Below the pieces are notes generated by a model, which was not told where the DNA came from, made no database searches, and was given only the letters and a program-made list of their open reading frames with translations. This document shows, piece after piece, positions 33,235 through 43,905 of a stretch of 64,000 nt of DNA (its first letter is position 1; each line of letters begins with the position of its first letter). Source of the stretch: Tupaia tana (taxonomy: Eukaryota; Chordata; Mammalia; Scandentia; Tupaiidae). The stretch lies in the NCBI GenBank assembly GCA_026018925.1, contig JAKSZU010000005.1, positions 22,678,779 to 22,742,778 on the forward strand, written 5' to 3'. Position numbers and translations under genes: made by a program.

Positions 33235-34910
33235 AAAACCTGAATAGACCAATAACAAGTGATGAGATTATATCAGTAATACATATTCTCCCAACAAAGA
33301 AAAACCAGGTCTAGATAGCATCACTTCTGAATTCTACAAAACTTTTAAAGAAGAGCTAACCCTGACTCTCCTCAAGCTGTTCTAAAGAACCCAAAGGAAG
33401 GAATCCTCGCAAACTCATTCTATGAAACCTCCATCTTTTTGATGCTAAAACCAGAGGACAAGAAAGAAAGAAAGAGAAAGAGAGAAAGAGAGAGAGAGAG
33501 AACTACAGACTAATACCTTTGATGAATACTGATACAAAAATTCTCAACAAGATTCTAGCAAACCAAATCAAACAGCAAATTAAGATTATATAACATATCC
33601 ATGTTTGCTTTATTCCAGGGATGTAAGGATGGTTCCACGTACACGAAACAGTAAATGTAATACATCACATTAACAGAAAGATAAAACTGTTATATATGAT
33701 CTTATTTATAGATACAAAAACCATTTGATAGAATATAGCATAGCAAGACTCTCAGAAAGAAAGGGGTTGAAAAGACATTCCTCAATACAATAAAAGCCAT
33801 ATATGATAGGCCCATTTTTATGCATTTTTTAATTTCAAGAAAAGCAGTTTTAACTTTAATAAATCAAAATTTTAAAATGTTAAGAAAATTTTACGTAAGA
33901 CTTAAAGCCAGGAAAAAGGTTAGGATTCTGTTAAAAGAGTAGGTAAATACTAACATCTCAAAAAACAGATGTGGACAAAGCTAAATCAAGTAATAAATGC
34001 ACCGTAATTTTCTTCTGAAACATTTTTTTTTCCTCTGTCCATTCCCCCTTTACCAAAGAGAGGCATAAACTAATTTATTTGCAAAAATAAATAAATAAAT
34101 TTTGTCTCAGTTTAGTCTGTTATTTGCACAAAGTTCCATAAGAATACCATTTGATTTAGTTGGCTTTGCTGAAACCTTTTCTAAGGAACTTCTGATCAGA
34201 ATCTTTAAAATGCCTCCCAAATCTACCGACCCAAGTCAGGAACTCACCACATTGTGCCTTTAAGTACCTGTACATGAAAGATTTGTAGGCCTGTCAGGAA
34301 GTGACATTCTTTACTGACCTGCCAGGCGGAACTATATACACTACCAGGCAATCTTTCCAAGAGCTTCTGTTGGTTTTCTTGAGATTTACCTTAGTTCCTT
34401 GGCTTTCTGATTATATCTTCAGATAGTACATTCCAGTCAAATCTCTGGCAATCACCAGTATTTTCAATTTCTTATGCAAGGCAACAGATATTGTTGAATT
34501 TACGCAAATAACCATTCTGTTACAAAATAAGAATACTCCCAAATATTTTCCAATTCCAGAAGGGTTAGGAAGGGAGAAAAGTTTATGTTTCAATTTCCAA
34601 AATATAATTTAACAAATTGCTGAACATATCAACAGCTCAAAGAAGAAAAAAATCCTTAAATATGGAAAACAAAGCATAGAAGGAAATCAGTAATGTTTTA
34701 GTCAAAAGTCATAAAATCCTGTTTCACCAATTCAGTCTCATATAATTAATCTCACTTCTGTTTAACTTGCAGTGTTACTGTGGCCCAATCTTTCCATTTA
34801 AATTCTGGAAGTTAACATTCAACATTATTATTGATCTTTCCAGAATTGTCCCTATTAAGTTGGCCATTTTCTTGGTTATTTTTTGTACTCTTATTTCTGT
34901 GTATCTGTCT

Positions 34911-35830
34911 TTAGTTCTCCTGGTATAGGACTCCCTTCAGAACTTCTTGGAGAGCTGGTCTGGTGTTGGTAAATTCTTTCAGGTTTTGTTTACCTGAGAA
35001 TATTTTTGTCTTTTCTTCCCATATGAAGAAGAATCTTGCTGGGCATAGTATTCTTGGTTGAAATTGTTTTTCACTTAACACTTTGAATATATTTTCCCAT
35101 TCTTTCCTTACTTTCATTGTTTCCAATGAGAGGTCTGATGTTAGCCTGATAGGATATCCTTTTAAGTAACTTGACACTTCTCTCTTGCCAATTTTATTAT
35201 CTTGTCTTTGTGGTTTGGTCAGTCTTGTTAGGATATGCTTTGGAGAAGATCATCTTGGGTTGATTCTATTAGAGGTTCTTTGTATTTCTTGGGTGTGGAT
35301 ATTTGAATGCCTCTCTAAGTTTGGAAAGTTTTCTTCCAGGACTTCATAGAATAGATTATCAATGCCCTTATTAGTTTCTTGACTTCCTGGGATACTGATT
35401 ATCCAGATATTTGGGCACTTAATGATGTCTAGTATTTCTTGTATATTATGCTTATGTTGGGGGTGCTTATTTTCTCAGTCTTTTTGGTAAATTTTTCTAG
35501 GTCAGAGATTTTGTCCTCTATTTCTGAGATTTGATATTCTGCATGATCTAATCTGCTTCTAATTACTTTAAAGGGAGGTTTTGATTTCCTGTATTATAGT
35601 CTTCATCTCTAACAGTTCCATTTGATTCTTTTTTATGCTGTATATTTTCTTTTTCAAATCATGCAAGAACTTTCTCACCTCATGGAATTCATTGTGTATT
35701 TTCTCTTGCATCTTCTAGAGTTCATTGTTCCTTTTCTCTTGCTTCTCTGTTAGTTTTGTCACCATGGATATTTTTAATTCATTATCTGACATTTCTATGA
35801 GTTCCACTATACCATCTGTGGATGATGAAG
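34911..35830 (-). pseudogene. L1 ORF1p of the chimera, degraded
   Basis: The last 88 codons are open (34911-35177) and show the ORF1 C-terminal domain: IRLTSDLSLETMK, EKQFQPRILCPAR and the usual ending TRPALQEVLKGVLYQEN. Upstream, the RRM and coiled-coil regions are recognisable at nucleotide level but broken. The start is not certain. This copy supplies the natural ORF1 end missing from L1-A. Confidence 0.75.
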
Positions 35831-36699
35831 AGTTATTCTTTTACTTTGGGGGAAAGATATTTTCTTGGTTTCTAATACTGCTTGTGTTTCTGTGGTGGCT
35901 TATGGTCACCTCTAGATTATACATTTCTTTGTAATATCTTGGAGTTAAATCTGAGCATTCAGAGGCATGCAGGAGGGGTGATCTGCAATCTCTTCAGTTT
36001 CATCTCCCTGGTGCTCACCAAGCAACCTGCACTTTTGTCGTTGGAACTGGATATTACAAAGGCCTCCTGGATTCTAGAGAACAGGAGCACCTGGGGTGAG
36101 CTGTGGAGTTTCAACTGAGAGTGCAGAGGCATGCATGAGATGAGCCACCCTCTCTCTGCAGCTCCATCTTTCTCCCTGCTTCTCACTATGCAGTCTCTCT
36201 CCTCTGAATTTTAGTCATTTGGTGGTGTACTCACTTCTGGCTAATTTGTTGGAGGAGGTTTCTGCAAATGTAAGCTCATGTGCTTCCATTTACTGTGAGG
36301 TACTCTGTGCCAATTTCTCTCCTCTACTGTGTTTTGCAATGTGGTATCCACAGGAAGAGGTTGGAGTTCAAATTTATGAAGAGGACTTTCTCCCTTTGTG
36401 CAGCAGATTCAGTGGGAATTAAGGATTTTTCTGATGCTAAAATTATTCAGATGTTTGGCTACTATGCACCTAGACCTGTTTAGACATTCAGTGTGTGAGA
36501 CTTAGTAACAAAGTGAGAAAGGAAAAATAAAAAGGAAAAGGAAAAGAAAACAAAGGGAAATAAAGAAGGAACAAGACAAAAACAACTTTAAAAGGGAAAA
36601 AAATTAAAACAAAACAAAACAAAAAGCTGCATGGCACAGTAAAGTACTTTAAAAATTAAAATTAAGAAATGTTCATTTAAAAAAAACCCTAAAGCGAGA

Positions 36700-37208
36700 G
36701 AGAGAAAATACAGAGGTTTCCCTACTTGTCTAAATTTTGGGGTCTGGAGGGTGAAGTTGGAGTAGAAAATCTTCAGTTGCCCTAGTCCCTGAAAGGGGCA
36801 GCTCACTGCTCAGACGTAGATGGCTTCTGAGAGGGCCTTAGACTGGCCTGTCCTATGTGGGAGGGAGGGAAAGGTGCAAATTAGCAAGATAAAGGACAGA
36901 TCAAAAAGACAAGAAAAAGGACTTGACTTTACTTTAATAATTAAAAAAAAAAAATTAAAGAGAGAGACAGAAAATACAGAGGTTGCCCTATTTCTCTAGA
37001 TTTTGGGGTCTGGAGGGTGAAATTGGAGCAGTAAATCTTCAGTTGCCCTAGTCCCTGAAAGGGGCAGATCACAGCTCAGATGTAAATGGCTCCTGAGAGA
37101 GCCTGAGATTGACCTGTCCTGTCTAGATTTGGGGGTCTAGAGGGTGAAGTTGGAGCAGAAAATCTTCAGTTGCCCTAGTCCCTGAAAGGAGCAGGTCACA
37201 GTTCAGAT
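36700..37208 (-). promoter_or_regulatory. Repeated 5' UTR units of the chimera
   Basis: Three imperfect copies of a block containing GGGTGAAGTTGGAG and CTTCAGTTGCCCTAGTCC (plus-strand writing), anchored at 36741, 37007 and 37134, so spacings are 266 and 127 bp. Two carry a shared AGAGAGAAAATACAGAGG lead. Position at the L1 5' end suggests promoter monomers, as known in mouse L1s. Confidence 0.6.
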
Positions 37209-37243
37209 TAAATTTTGATCAGAGGGACACACACACACACACA

Positions 37244-37289
<46 letters not shown>

Positions 37290-37373
37290 TGAAAAAGCAA
37301 GCCACCACGTCCAGGATTTGAGCCGTGGTTGGCCATGTGGGAGTGTCCAGCACCTTAACCACCATGCCACCTG
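37209..37373 (-). mobile_element. tSINE-A short form with CA/GA tract
   Basis: Antisense: AAATTTTGATCAGAGGGAC at the left (3' end), CA and GA runs (37232-37287), GGCCATGTGGGAGTGTCCAGC and CACCATGCCACCTG (head) at the right, directly followed by CCCATTTTTA. The first few head bases are missing. Confidence 0.85.
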
Positions 37374-37977
37374 CCCATTTTTAACATCATACTGAATGGG
37401 GAAAAGCTGAAAGCTTTCCTACTAAAAACTGGAACAAGACAAGGCTGTCCACTCTCACCATTCCTTTTCAACATAGTGTTGGACGTCCTAGCCAATGTAA
37501 TCAGATGCGAGCAAAATAAAAGGCAATCAGAAAGGAAAAGAAGAAGCTAAAGTTCCCCTATTTGCAGATGTTATGATTATATATTATAAAATCCAAAGGA
37601 ATCACGAAAAACTCCTAGAAATGATAAATGAATTCAGTAAAGTAGGATACAAAATCAATATACAAAAATCTATAGTATTTTTATACACCAACAATGAGAA
37701 GACTGAGATAAAATTGAAGAAAATAATCCCATTTACAGAAGCCACAAAATGAATAAGATACATAGGAATAAATCTAACCAAAGAGGTGAAAGACCTCTAC
37801 ACAGAAAACTATAAAAAAAACTCAAAAAAGAAATTAAATACGGTACAAAAAAAAAAAAAAAAGACATCTCATGTTCTTGGATTGGAAGAATCAATATAAT
37901 CAAAATTCCAGTTCTACCTAAATTAATTTACATATGCAATGTGACTCTGGTCAATTCATGGGTGACATTCTTCATTT

Positions 37978-38757
37978 CTCCCGTCCTGACTTCTCTGGAA
38001 TTAGAAAATATTTGAAAGTATTCTTATTTTAACAGAACGTAACAGAACGGTTATTTGCATAAGTTCAACAATATCTGTTGCCTTGCATGAGAAATTGAAA
38101 ATACTGGTTATTGCCAGGGATTTGACTGGAATGTCATATCTAAAGATATGACCGAAAAGCCAAGGAACTAAGGTAGATCTCAAGAAAACCAACAGAAGCT
38201 CTTGGAAAGACTGTCTGGCACCATAAATAGTTCTGCCTGGCAGGTAAGTAAAGAATGTCACTTCCTGACAGGCCTACAGATCTTTCATGTACAGGTACTT
38301 AAAGGCACAATGTGGTGAGTTCCTGACTTGGCTCAGTAGACTTGGGAGGCATTTTAAAGATTCTGATCAGAAGTTCCTTAGGAAAGGTTTCAGCAATGTC
38401 AACTAAATTGATTAGTATTCTTATGGGGCTTTGTGCAAATAACAGACCAAACTGAGACAAAATTTATTTATTTATTTTTGCAAATAAGTTAGTTTATGCC
38501 TCTCTTTGGTAAAAGGGGTTATGGAGAGAGAAAAAAATGTTTCAGAAGAAAATTACAGTGCACTTTTTAGCTTTGTCCACATCTGTTTTTTGAGATGTTA
38601 ATATCTACCTACTGTTTGAATAACTAACTTTTTTCCTGGCTTTATGTCTTAAGTAAATTTTTCTTAGCATATTTAAAATTTTATTTATTAAAGCTAAAAC
38701 TGCTTTTTCTGGAAATTAAAAAAAATACACAAAACAAAACAACAACAACAAAAATAC
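37978..38757 (+). mobile_element. Second copy of the non-L1 3' module
   Basis: The plus-strand sequence from CTCCCGTCCTGACTTCTC to GAAATTAAAAAAAATACAC is the near reverse complement of 33825-34585. It ends with ATTAAA about 30 bases before an A-rich tail (AAAACAAAACAACAACAAC), as in a retroposed transcript. No long open frame. I cannot name the source; it could be the 3' UTR of a gene or a module of the half-LINE family. Confidence 0.7.
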
Positions 38758-38929
38758 CTAGTCAATGGCTGCAGTAAGCTATATAGCCCCAGCTAGGTGC
38801 TACTTTATAGTATGTTCACTCTACTCACTGAGGTTTATGCCTCAAGTCAGACATGTGTTCATAGATATGTTTATATCAGCTGCACTTGCTGTTGAAAGTA
38901 TTTAGATTAATTACAATCTTTTTTTTATT

Positions 38930-39188
38930 TATCTATTGACAGGTTTTTGCTATAGGGTGCATGCACTTGCCAGAAAGACAGAGAGAGACAGAGAGACAGA
39001 AAGTGAGAAATCACCCCCCAGGGAGGATGGCCACGCTGCAATCCCTTCTCCTCCATTCTCCTCTCAGGATCTTGGGCATGCACACACAGACACACCTGGA
39101 GTGAGTTTAAGCCACCAGGTCTGGGACTCGAACTGCAGTTGGCTACATGGGAGTCCAGCGACATAGCCATTATGCCAACTTCTGGATT
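38930..39188 (-). mobile_element. tSINE-A
   Basis: Antisense near-consensus order with the palindrome CCCCCCAGGGAGG decayed. Flanks contain ATTACAATC and GATTGTAATTA words rather than a clean duplication. Confidence 0.88.
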
Positions 39189-39189
39189 G

Positions 39190-39554
39190 TAATTAAGATC
39201 TTTTATGAATCAATAAATGTAGGGAGTAGAAGCATGGAAAGCAACTGTAGATACCAGAGACAGTGTGGGAGAAGGGTGGGAAATGGCAGAGGGTGAAAGG
39301 GAGGGAAGCAAAATATATAAGAAACAAGAAATAGAAAATTATTTGTTGACAATAACATGTATGGTAATATCCTTGATTGAGCCAATATACAGTGTATTCT
39401 GGATGGGAAAACTCCTTTTGTATGCTGCAATGATATACAGTGAATGAATGTAAAATAAATAATTTTTTAAAAGTAAAATAAAATGAAATCTGAGACAGAA
39501 AAAAAAGAATAACAACTAGCATATAATGAGTACTCAAAAATTAGTTCTAAATCT
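39190..39554 (+). mobile_element. L1 3' UTR fragment
   Basis: Parallels the L1-A 3' UTR order: TTATTTGTTGACAATAACATG, TGAGCCAATATACAGTG, GGATGGGAAAACTCC, then an A/T-rich end with AATAAATAA. It sits inside L1-B ORF2, downstream of the 3' module copy, and may belong to the same composite insertion (37978-39554). Confidence 0.65.
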
Positions 39555-39675
39555 AAAAAAAAAAAAGAAAATACATCATTTTTCTGGAATCATAAAAGAC
39601 TCTCTATTGCCAAGACAACATGTGTAAAAAGAATAAAGTAGAAGGCATTTCACTACTTGACTTCAAAATATATGG

Positions 39676-39943
39676 GAACAACAGTTAGCGTAATGGCTAT
39701 GTCGCTGGACTCCCGTGTAGTTGACCGCGGTTCGAGTCCCGGACCCGGTGGCTTAAACTCACGCCAGGCACATGTGCGTGCGTGCCCAAGATCCCGAGAG
39801 GAGAATGGAGGAGAAGGGATTGCAGCGTGGCCATCCCCTCTGGGGGCTGATTTCTCACTTTCTATCTCTCTGTCTCTCTCTGTCTGCCTGGCAAGCGCAC
39901 GCGCCCTACAGCAAAAACCTCTCCAAAAAAAAAAAAAAATTAC
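39676..39943 (+). mobile_element. tSINE-A, young copy, inside L1-B
   Basis: Near-consensus (GGTTCGAGTCCCGGACCC intact B box). L1-B coding sequence continues on both sides. No clean target duplication seen. Confidence 0.92.
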
Positions 39944-41009
39944 AAAGCAGTGGTAATCAAATGGCATGGTACCAGCACAAAAATAAACACATAGACAATG
40001 GAACAGAATATACAATGCAGAAATAAATTCAAATCACACAAACAATCAACCTTTCACAAAGGATACAAGACAACCCAATGGAGAAAAGGAAGTTTTTTCA
40101 GCAAATGGTGCTGGAAGAACTGGATAGGCACCTGCAGAAAGTTGAAACTGGACCCCTATATCTCACACTTAATAAAAAGCGACTCAAGATGAACCAAAGA
40201 TCTAAATATAAAACCTCAAACTATAAAACTACTGGTACAAAACTTAGCAGAAAGTCTTGAAGACATTAAAGTAGGCAAATACTTTTACAATAAGACCCCT
40301 AGACATAGGCAATAGTCCCCAAAATAGGCAAGTGAGATTACATCAAGCTAAAAAGCTTCTTCACAGCAAAGAAAACAATTTGAGTGAAGAGACAACCCTT
40401 AGAATGGGAGAAAATATTTGCAAATTATAACTCAGACAAGGGATTGATAACCAGAATATATAGGGAACTCAACCAGTTCATCTGTCAAAAAAATGAATAA
40501 TCCAATTAAAAATGGGCAAATGAACTAAATTAGACAACTTTCCAAGAAAGACACGTTTTGCCTATTCAAGGCAAAAGGCATATGAAAAATGTTCAGCTGT
40601 TGTCATAAGGGAAATGCACATTAAAACCACAATGGGATACTATAATATTTAACCCCAGTTAGAATGGTTAGGATCAAAAAAATAAAGAATGACAAGCACT
40701 GGTGATGCTGTGGTGAAAAGGAAACCCTCTTACACTGTTGGTAGGAATATAAATTAGTACAACCACTGTGGAAAACAATATACAAATTCCTGAAAAACCT
40801 ACAAAGAGAACTGCCATAAGACCCTGTAATCCCACTCCTTGGTATCTACCCAAAGGATAGGAAAACTCAGTCAGAAAGAGACTTGCACAGTCATGTTTAT
40901 TTCAGCATTATTCACAATTGCCAAAAACTGATGACCAGATTACAAAACTGTGGCACATACATACTATAGAGTAGTACTTAGCCATTAGAAACAATGAGAC
41001 CTTATCGTT

Positions 41010-41015
<6 letters not shown>

Positions 41016-41046
<31 letters not shown>

Positions 41047-41297
41047 GAGAGGTTTTTCACTATAGGGCGCGTGCGCTCGCCAGACAGACAGAGAGAGACA
41101 TAGAGACAGAAAGCGAGAAATCACCCCCCAAGGGGGATGGTCACGCCGCAATCCCTTCTCCTCCATTCTCCTCTCGGGATCCTGGGCACGCACGCACACG
41201 CGCCCGGCGTGAGTTGTAAGCCACCGGGTCCGAGACGCGAACCGCGGTCGACTACGTGGGAGTCCAGCGACATAGCCACTACGCTAACTGCTGGTTC
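41016..41297 (-). mobile_element. tSINE-A, very young copy inside L1-B
   Basis: Essentially consensus with intact CpG sites and an uninterrupted run of about 34 T (complement of its tail). Perfect 16-bp duplication CCTTATCGTTTGATTT at 41000-41015 and 41298-41313. Confidence 0.96.
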
Positions 41298-41642
41298 CCC
41301 TTATCGTTTGATTTAAAGTGTGTAAATATAGGAGACTTGACGTTAAGTGAAGTGAGCCAGACTGTGAAAGACATTGTGTATCTCCACTCAATGTGTATCG
41401 AATGTCTACAATTCATGGCAGAAATGGCAAGATCTAAAGACACGACAGTGGAGAGGATAAGTGTAGGTACCAGAGACTGTAAGGGAAGAGAGTGGATGGT
41501 AGAGAGTAGGCAGGCGAAGTGAAAGGAAGAAACACTTAACAGTCAAAAGAATATAAAGTTTTCTGATAAAAAAAAGTTCTGTAATTTTTGCTTTATAAAA
41601 ATAAAATTTTAAGTGGCAAAAAAATAAAAGTCAGAAGAGTCT

Positions 41643-42929
41643 AAGGTAAAATAGTATTAAATCATTTTTACGAGTCTAAGGAATAGAAAACTGAAAGGGG
41701 CGGGGGGGGGGAAGAATGACACCTGGATCCTGTTACTAAAAAGAGTTACGGTGACACAAAATCAGAAACAGATAGTGATTTTACCTCAGATTTGAGATTC
41801 AGGATTTTGAAATTATCAGTGGCTATATGCTGAGTAATTAATTAGAACAGACTATGACTCGATCTAAATTTGGAGCTTTAAATTTTACTTCATTTTCTTC
41901 TGAGTAATCCCAATTGAATATATCTCTGAAGTGGACATTGCATTTGCAATGACAGCAAAGGAATTTGAATTGAGATGCTCTCCTGCAGTACAATCATTAT
42001 GTTCATGAAAGTCTAATAAATCAATACAGTCCTCCCTTTTGATTCTGGCCACCTGATGAAACTCAACCTGCCACCAGCAGAGACTAATTCCCAGGCAGTG
42101 GGAGCCTACAGGAAAATTAGTTTTAGAGCTTTAACTCTGCAAGTGCTGGAAAACACGTTGCAGCTGATACTCGTGTGAGCGCCGCATTCTCCCACAGCTG
42201 CTTCTCAGTGGAGATGGTACTTGGATGCTCACTTGGCTGTAGCAACAGGGTTGTCAGCTTACTGTCCTGTTGCCATTTGAGTGGCAGCTCAGTGGGAAAC
42301 CTGGATGAGCACAATGAAGGCCCCCACTTTATGACCCACTCCATAATAAATACAGCTCTTTTCCCAGGCCAAGGATGCTCTGAAAATGGCCCTATTTCCT
42401 GCACCCTGCTGTGGCATTTCCCATCACTGTTTTCTTTTTTTCAAAGAGCATACATTCATAACTGCAAGGTGGTAATAGCATGGTTTTGATCGTATATTTG
42501 ATTTTGCCTTCCTAAGAAAGGAGTCATGATGAGTACAAAGGTTCCTTTCATCACATTCTAACCCAGCGCCTGAGAAGGAGGTTGGCAGGGAGAAGGTTAC
42601 ACATGCAGTAAGGGGTTTGAAATTTATTCTGTATGCCCCAAGAAGTCATTGAAAGGTGCAGCCATTCAAGGAGAGTCTGCTGGGGAATGAAGAGACCTGC
42701 CTGGCACTGAGGGGATGTTTAGTGGCTCTGTCATTGCACTTATAAATTTTAAGGACATGGCAGAAAATTGGGGTCAAAAAATTTTTCATGAAGTCTTGGT
42801 CTCCTGAAAGGAATTTCCCTACAAGCAGCGATCTTTATGGGATCTCACCAGAAGATAGAATTGAGTTCTAATTTGGAAGGGACTCTTGGAACTCTGGGCC
42901 ACCAAGCAGTCTTTTTTTTCATTCTGTCA
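41643..42929. other. No recognised feature
   Basis: Unassigned, with a short G-run near 41701. No exon-like frame with recognisable content. Confidence 0.5.
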
Positions 42930-43090
42930 GCTAGTGAATATCAATTAGCTGCTAGCAATGCTCTGGGCACTAGGCTGAGGACCAGGACTCATAATGAGCA
43001 CGACTCAGTCCTTGTCCTTAGGAACTCACAGCTCAGTGCCGGAGAAAGAAGTAAATGGGCACTGGCTGAAAGAAACCAGGTCTGATGTCA
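42930..43090 (-). repeat. L2 3' end
   Basis: Antisense L2: GCTCTGGGCACTAGGCTGAGGAC, GACTCAGTCCTTGTCCTTAGGAACTCACAG. This is the usual complement of the L2 3' end. Confidence 0.65.
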
Positions 43091-43587
43091 TCAGGCTTTT
43101 ATCAATTTTATAAAGTTACCGGAAGTTTAAACATCTAGGTCTTCTTTGGCATTGAGACCCTGCAGCTCTACGTTTTGACATCTGCATCATCTGTCAAGTG
43201 TGTGTGTGTGATTTAAGTACAACTTTTATCGTTGACATTTATGAATTGAACAAAGTCAGTATCCATCTATTTAGGTGTCGGGAAAGTTGAGATATCGACA
43301 AAGTTGAGTTGGGAGCCTCCTGTCCACCTTGCCATATCCTTCCCACCCTCTTTTGGATTCTAAAATTGCTCGTTCTCTTTCCCTACTCCTTCCTCCCAGG
43401 AAAGAATCTAAAACTCGCACTGAGACTTGAGAACAGGTAAAACCCGAATTGTATTTTAATGGGGGCAAAGTTGCTTTTTTAGTTTGGGTCTAAATGTTAC
43501 TAAATTCTACCATGGATGGTGAATACATGTTGAATAAAAGAATAAATGAATACATTTAAGCCAATAAAATAAAATAAAAATATTAGA
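43091..43587. other. No recognised feature
   Basis: Unassigned, AT-rich to the right. Confidence 0.5.
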
Positions 43588-43905
43588 CTGGGACCAGGGA
43601 GTGGCACAGTGGTAACACAAATGCACCTGTATGGGAAAGGTCTTGGGTTTGCATCCAAGGAATTTCCTGAGCAGGCTGGGTGCATGTGTACGTCCGCTCT
43701 CCATGCCAGATCGGACTAGGAGTGGGTCGCAGCGCGAAACCCCTGCTCCGAGTACCTCCCTTCCTCCATCCCCTTTCATGGAGAAAATAAATGAACTTAA
43801 AAATGAAGAGGAAGAGAAAGGAAGAGAAGAATAAGAAGGGGGTGGAGGAGGAGGAGAAGAAAGAAGGAAGAGAAGAAAAAAGGAGGAGGAGAAGAATAGT
43901 ATTGG
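43588..43905 (+). mobile_element. tSINE-B followed by a purine tract
   Basis: Head GGGACCAGGGAGTGGCACAG, GGTCTTGGGTTTGCATCC, end CATGGAGAAAATAAATGAAC (to about 43800), then a GGAA/GGAG-rich purine stretch to 43905. Confidence 0.8.

Larger units (their letters stand above)
33821..37208 (-). mobile_element. Half-LINE-like chimera: L1 5' part plus a non-L1 3' module
   Basis: Read on the minus strand: a 5' UTR with repeated units (37208 to about 36700), L1 5' UTR homologous to L1-B (36480-36230), ORF1 (to 34911), the inter-ORF spacer and roughly 25 codons of ORF2 (34870-34795), then an abrupt switch to about 970 bp of sequence that is not L1 ORF2, ending at an A-rich tail (GAAATTAAAAAATGC, complement of 33821-33835). 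The structure resembles HAL1 elements, LINEs that keep ORF1 and lack ORF2, or a retroposed chimeric transcript. The word CCCATTTTTA at 33811-33820 and 37374-37383 brackets it together with the adjoining short SINE. Confidence 0.65.
31633..41420 (+). pseudogene. L1-B ORF2p remnant, in six pieces
   Basis: Reverse transcriptase/endonuclease gene, completely decayed. Endonuclease region 31650-32310 (AACATTAAATGTTAATGG, CAAGAAACACACC, TATGCACCCAGC), RT N-terminal region 32310-33820, RT core 37384-37977, C-terminal part 39944-41015 and a last piece to about 41420. The RT active-site motif at about 37558 reads FADV rather than FADD, so a catalytic aspartate codon is lost. A GA/GAAA microsatellite (33461-33501) interrupts the coding region. 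The longest open stretch is about 84 codons. Confidence 0.85.
30441..41625 (+). mobile_element. L1-B: full-length-type LINE-1 with nested insertions
   Basis: The 17-bp word AAAAGTCAGAAGAGTCT occurs exactly at 30424-30440 and 41626-41642, defining one insertion 11.2 kb long. L1 sequence runs 30441-32968, 33235-33820, 37384-37977, about 39555-39675, 39944-41015 and 41298-41625, in correct order: 5' UTR, ORF1, ORF2, 3' UTR. The gaps are later insertions: three SINEs, the antisense half-LINE chimera and its short-form SINE, and a 1.6-kb composite. More diverged than L1-A, with every frame broken, so it is older. Confidence 0.88.
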
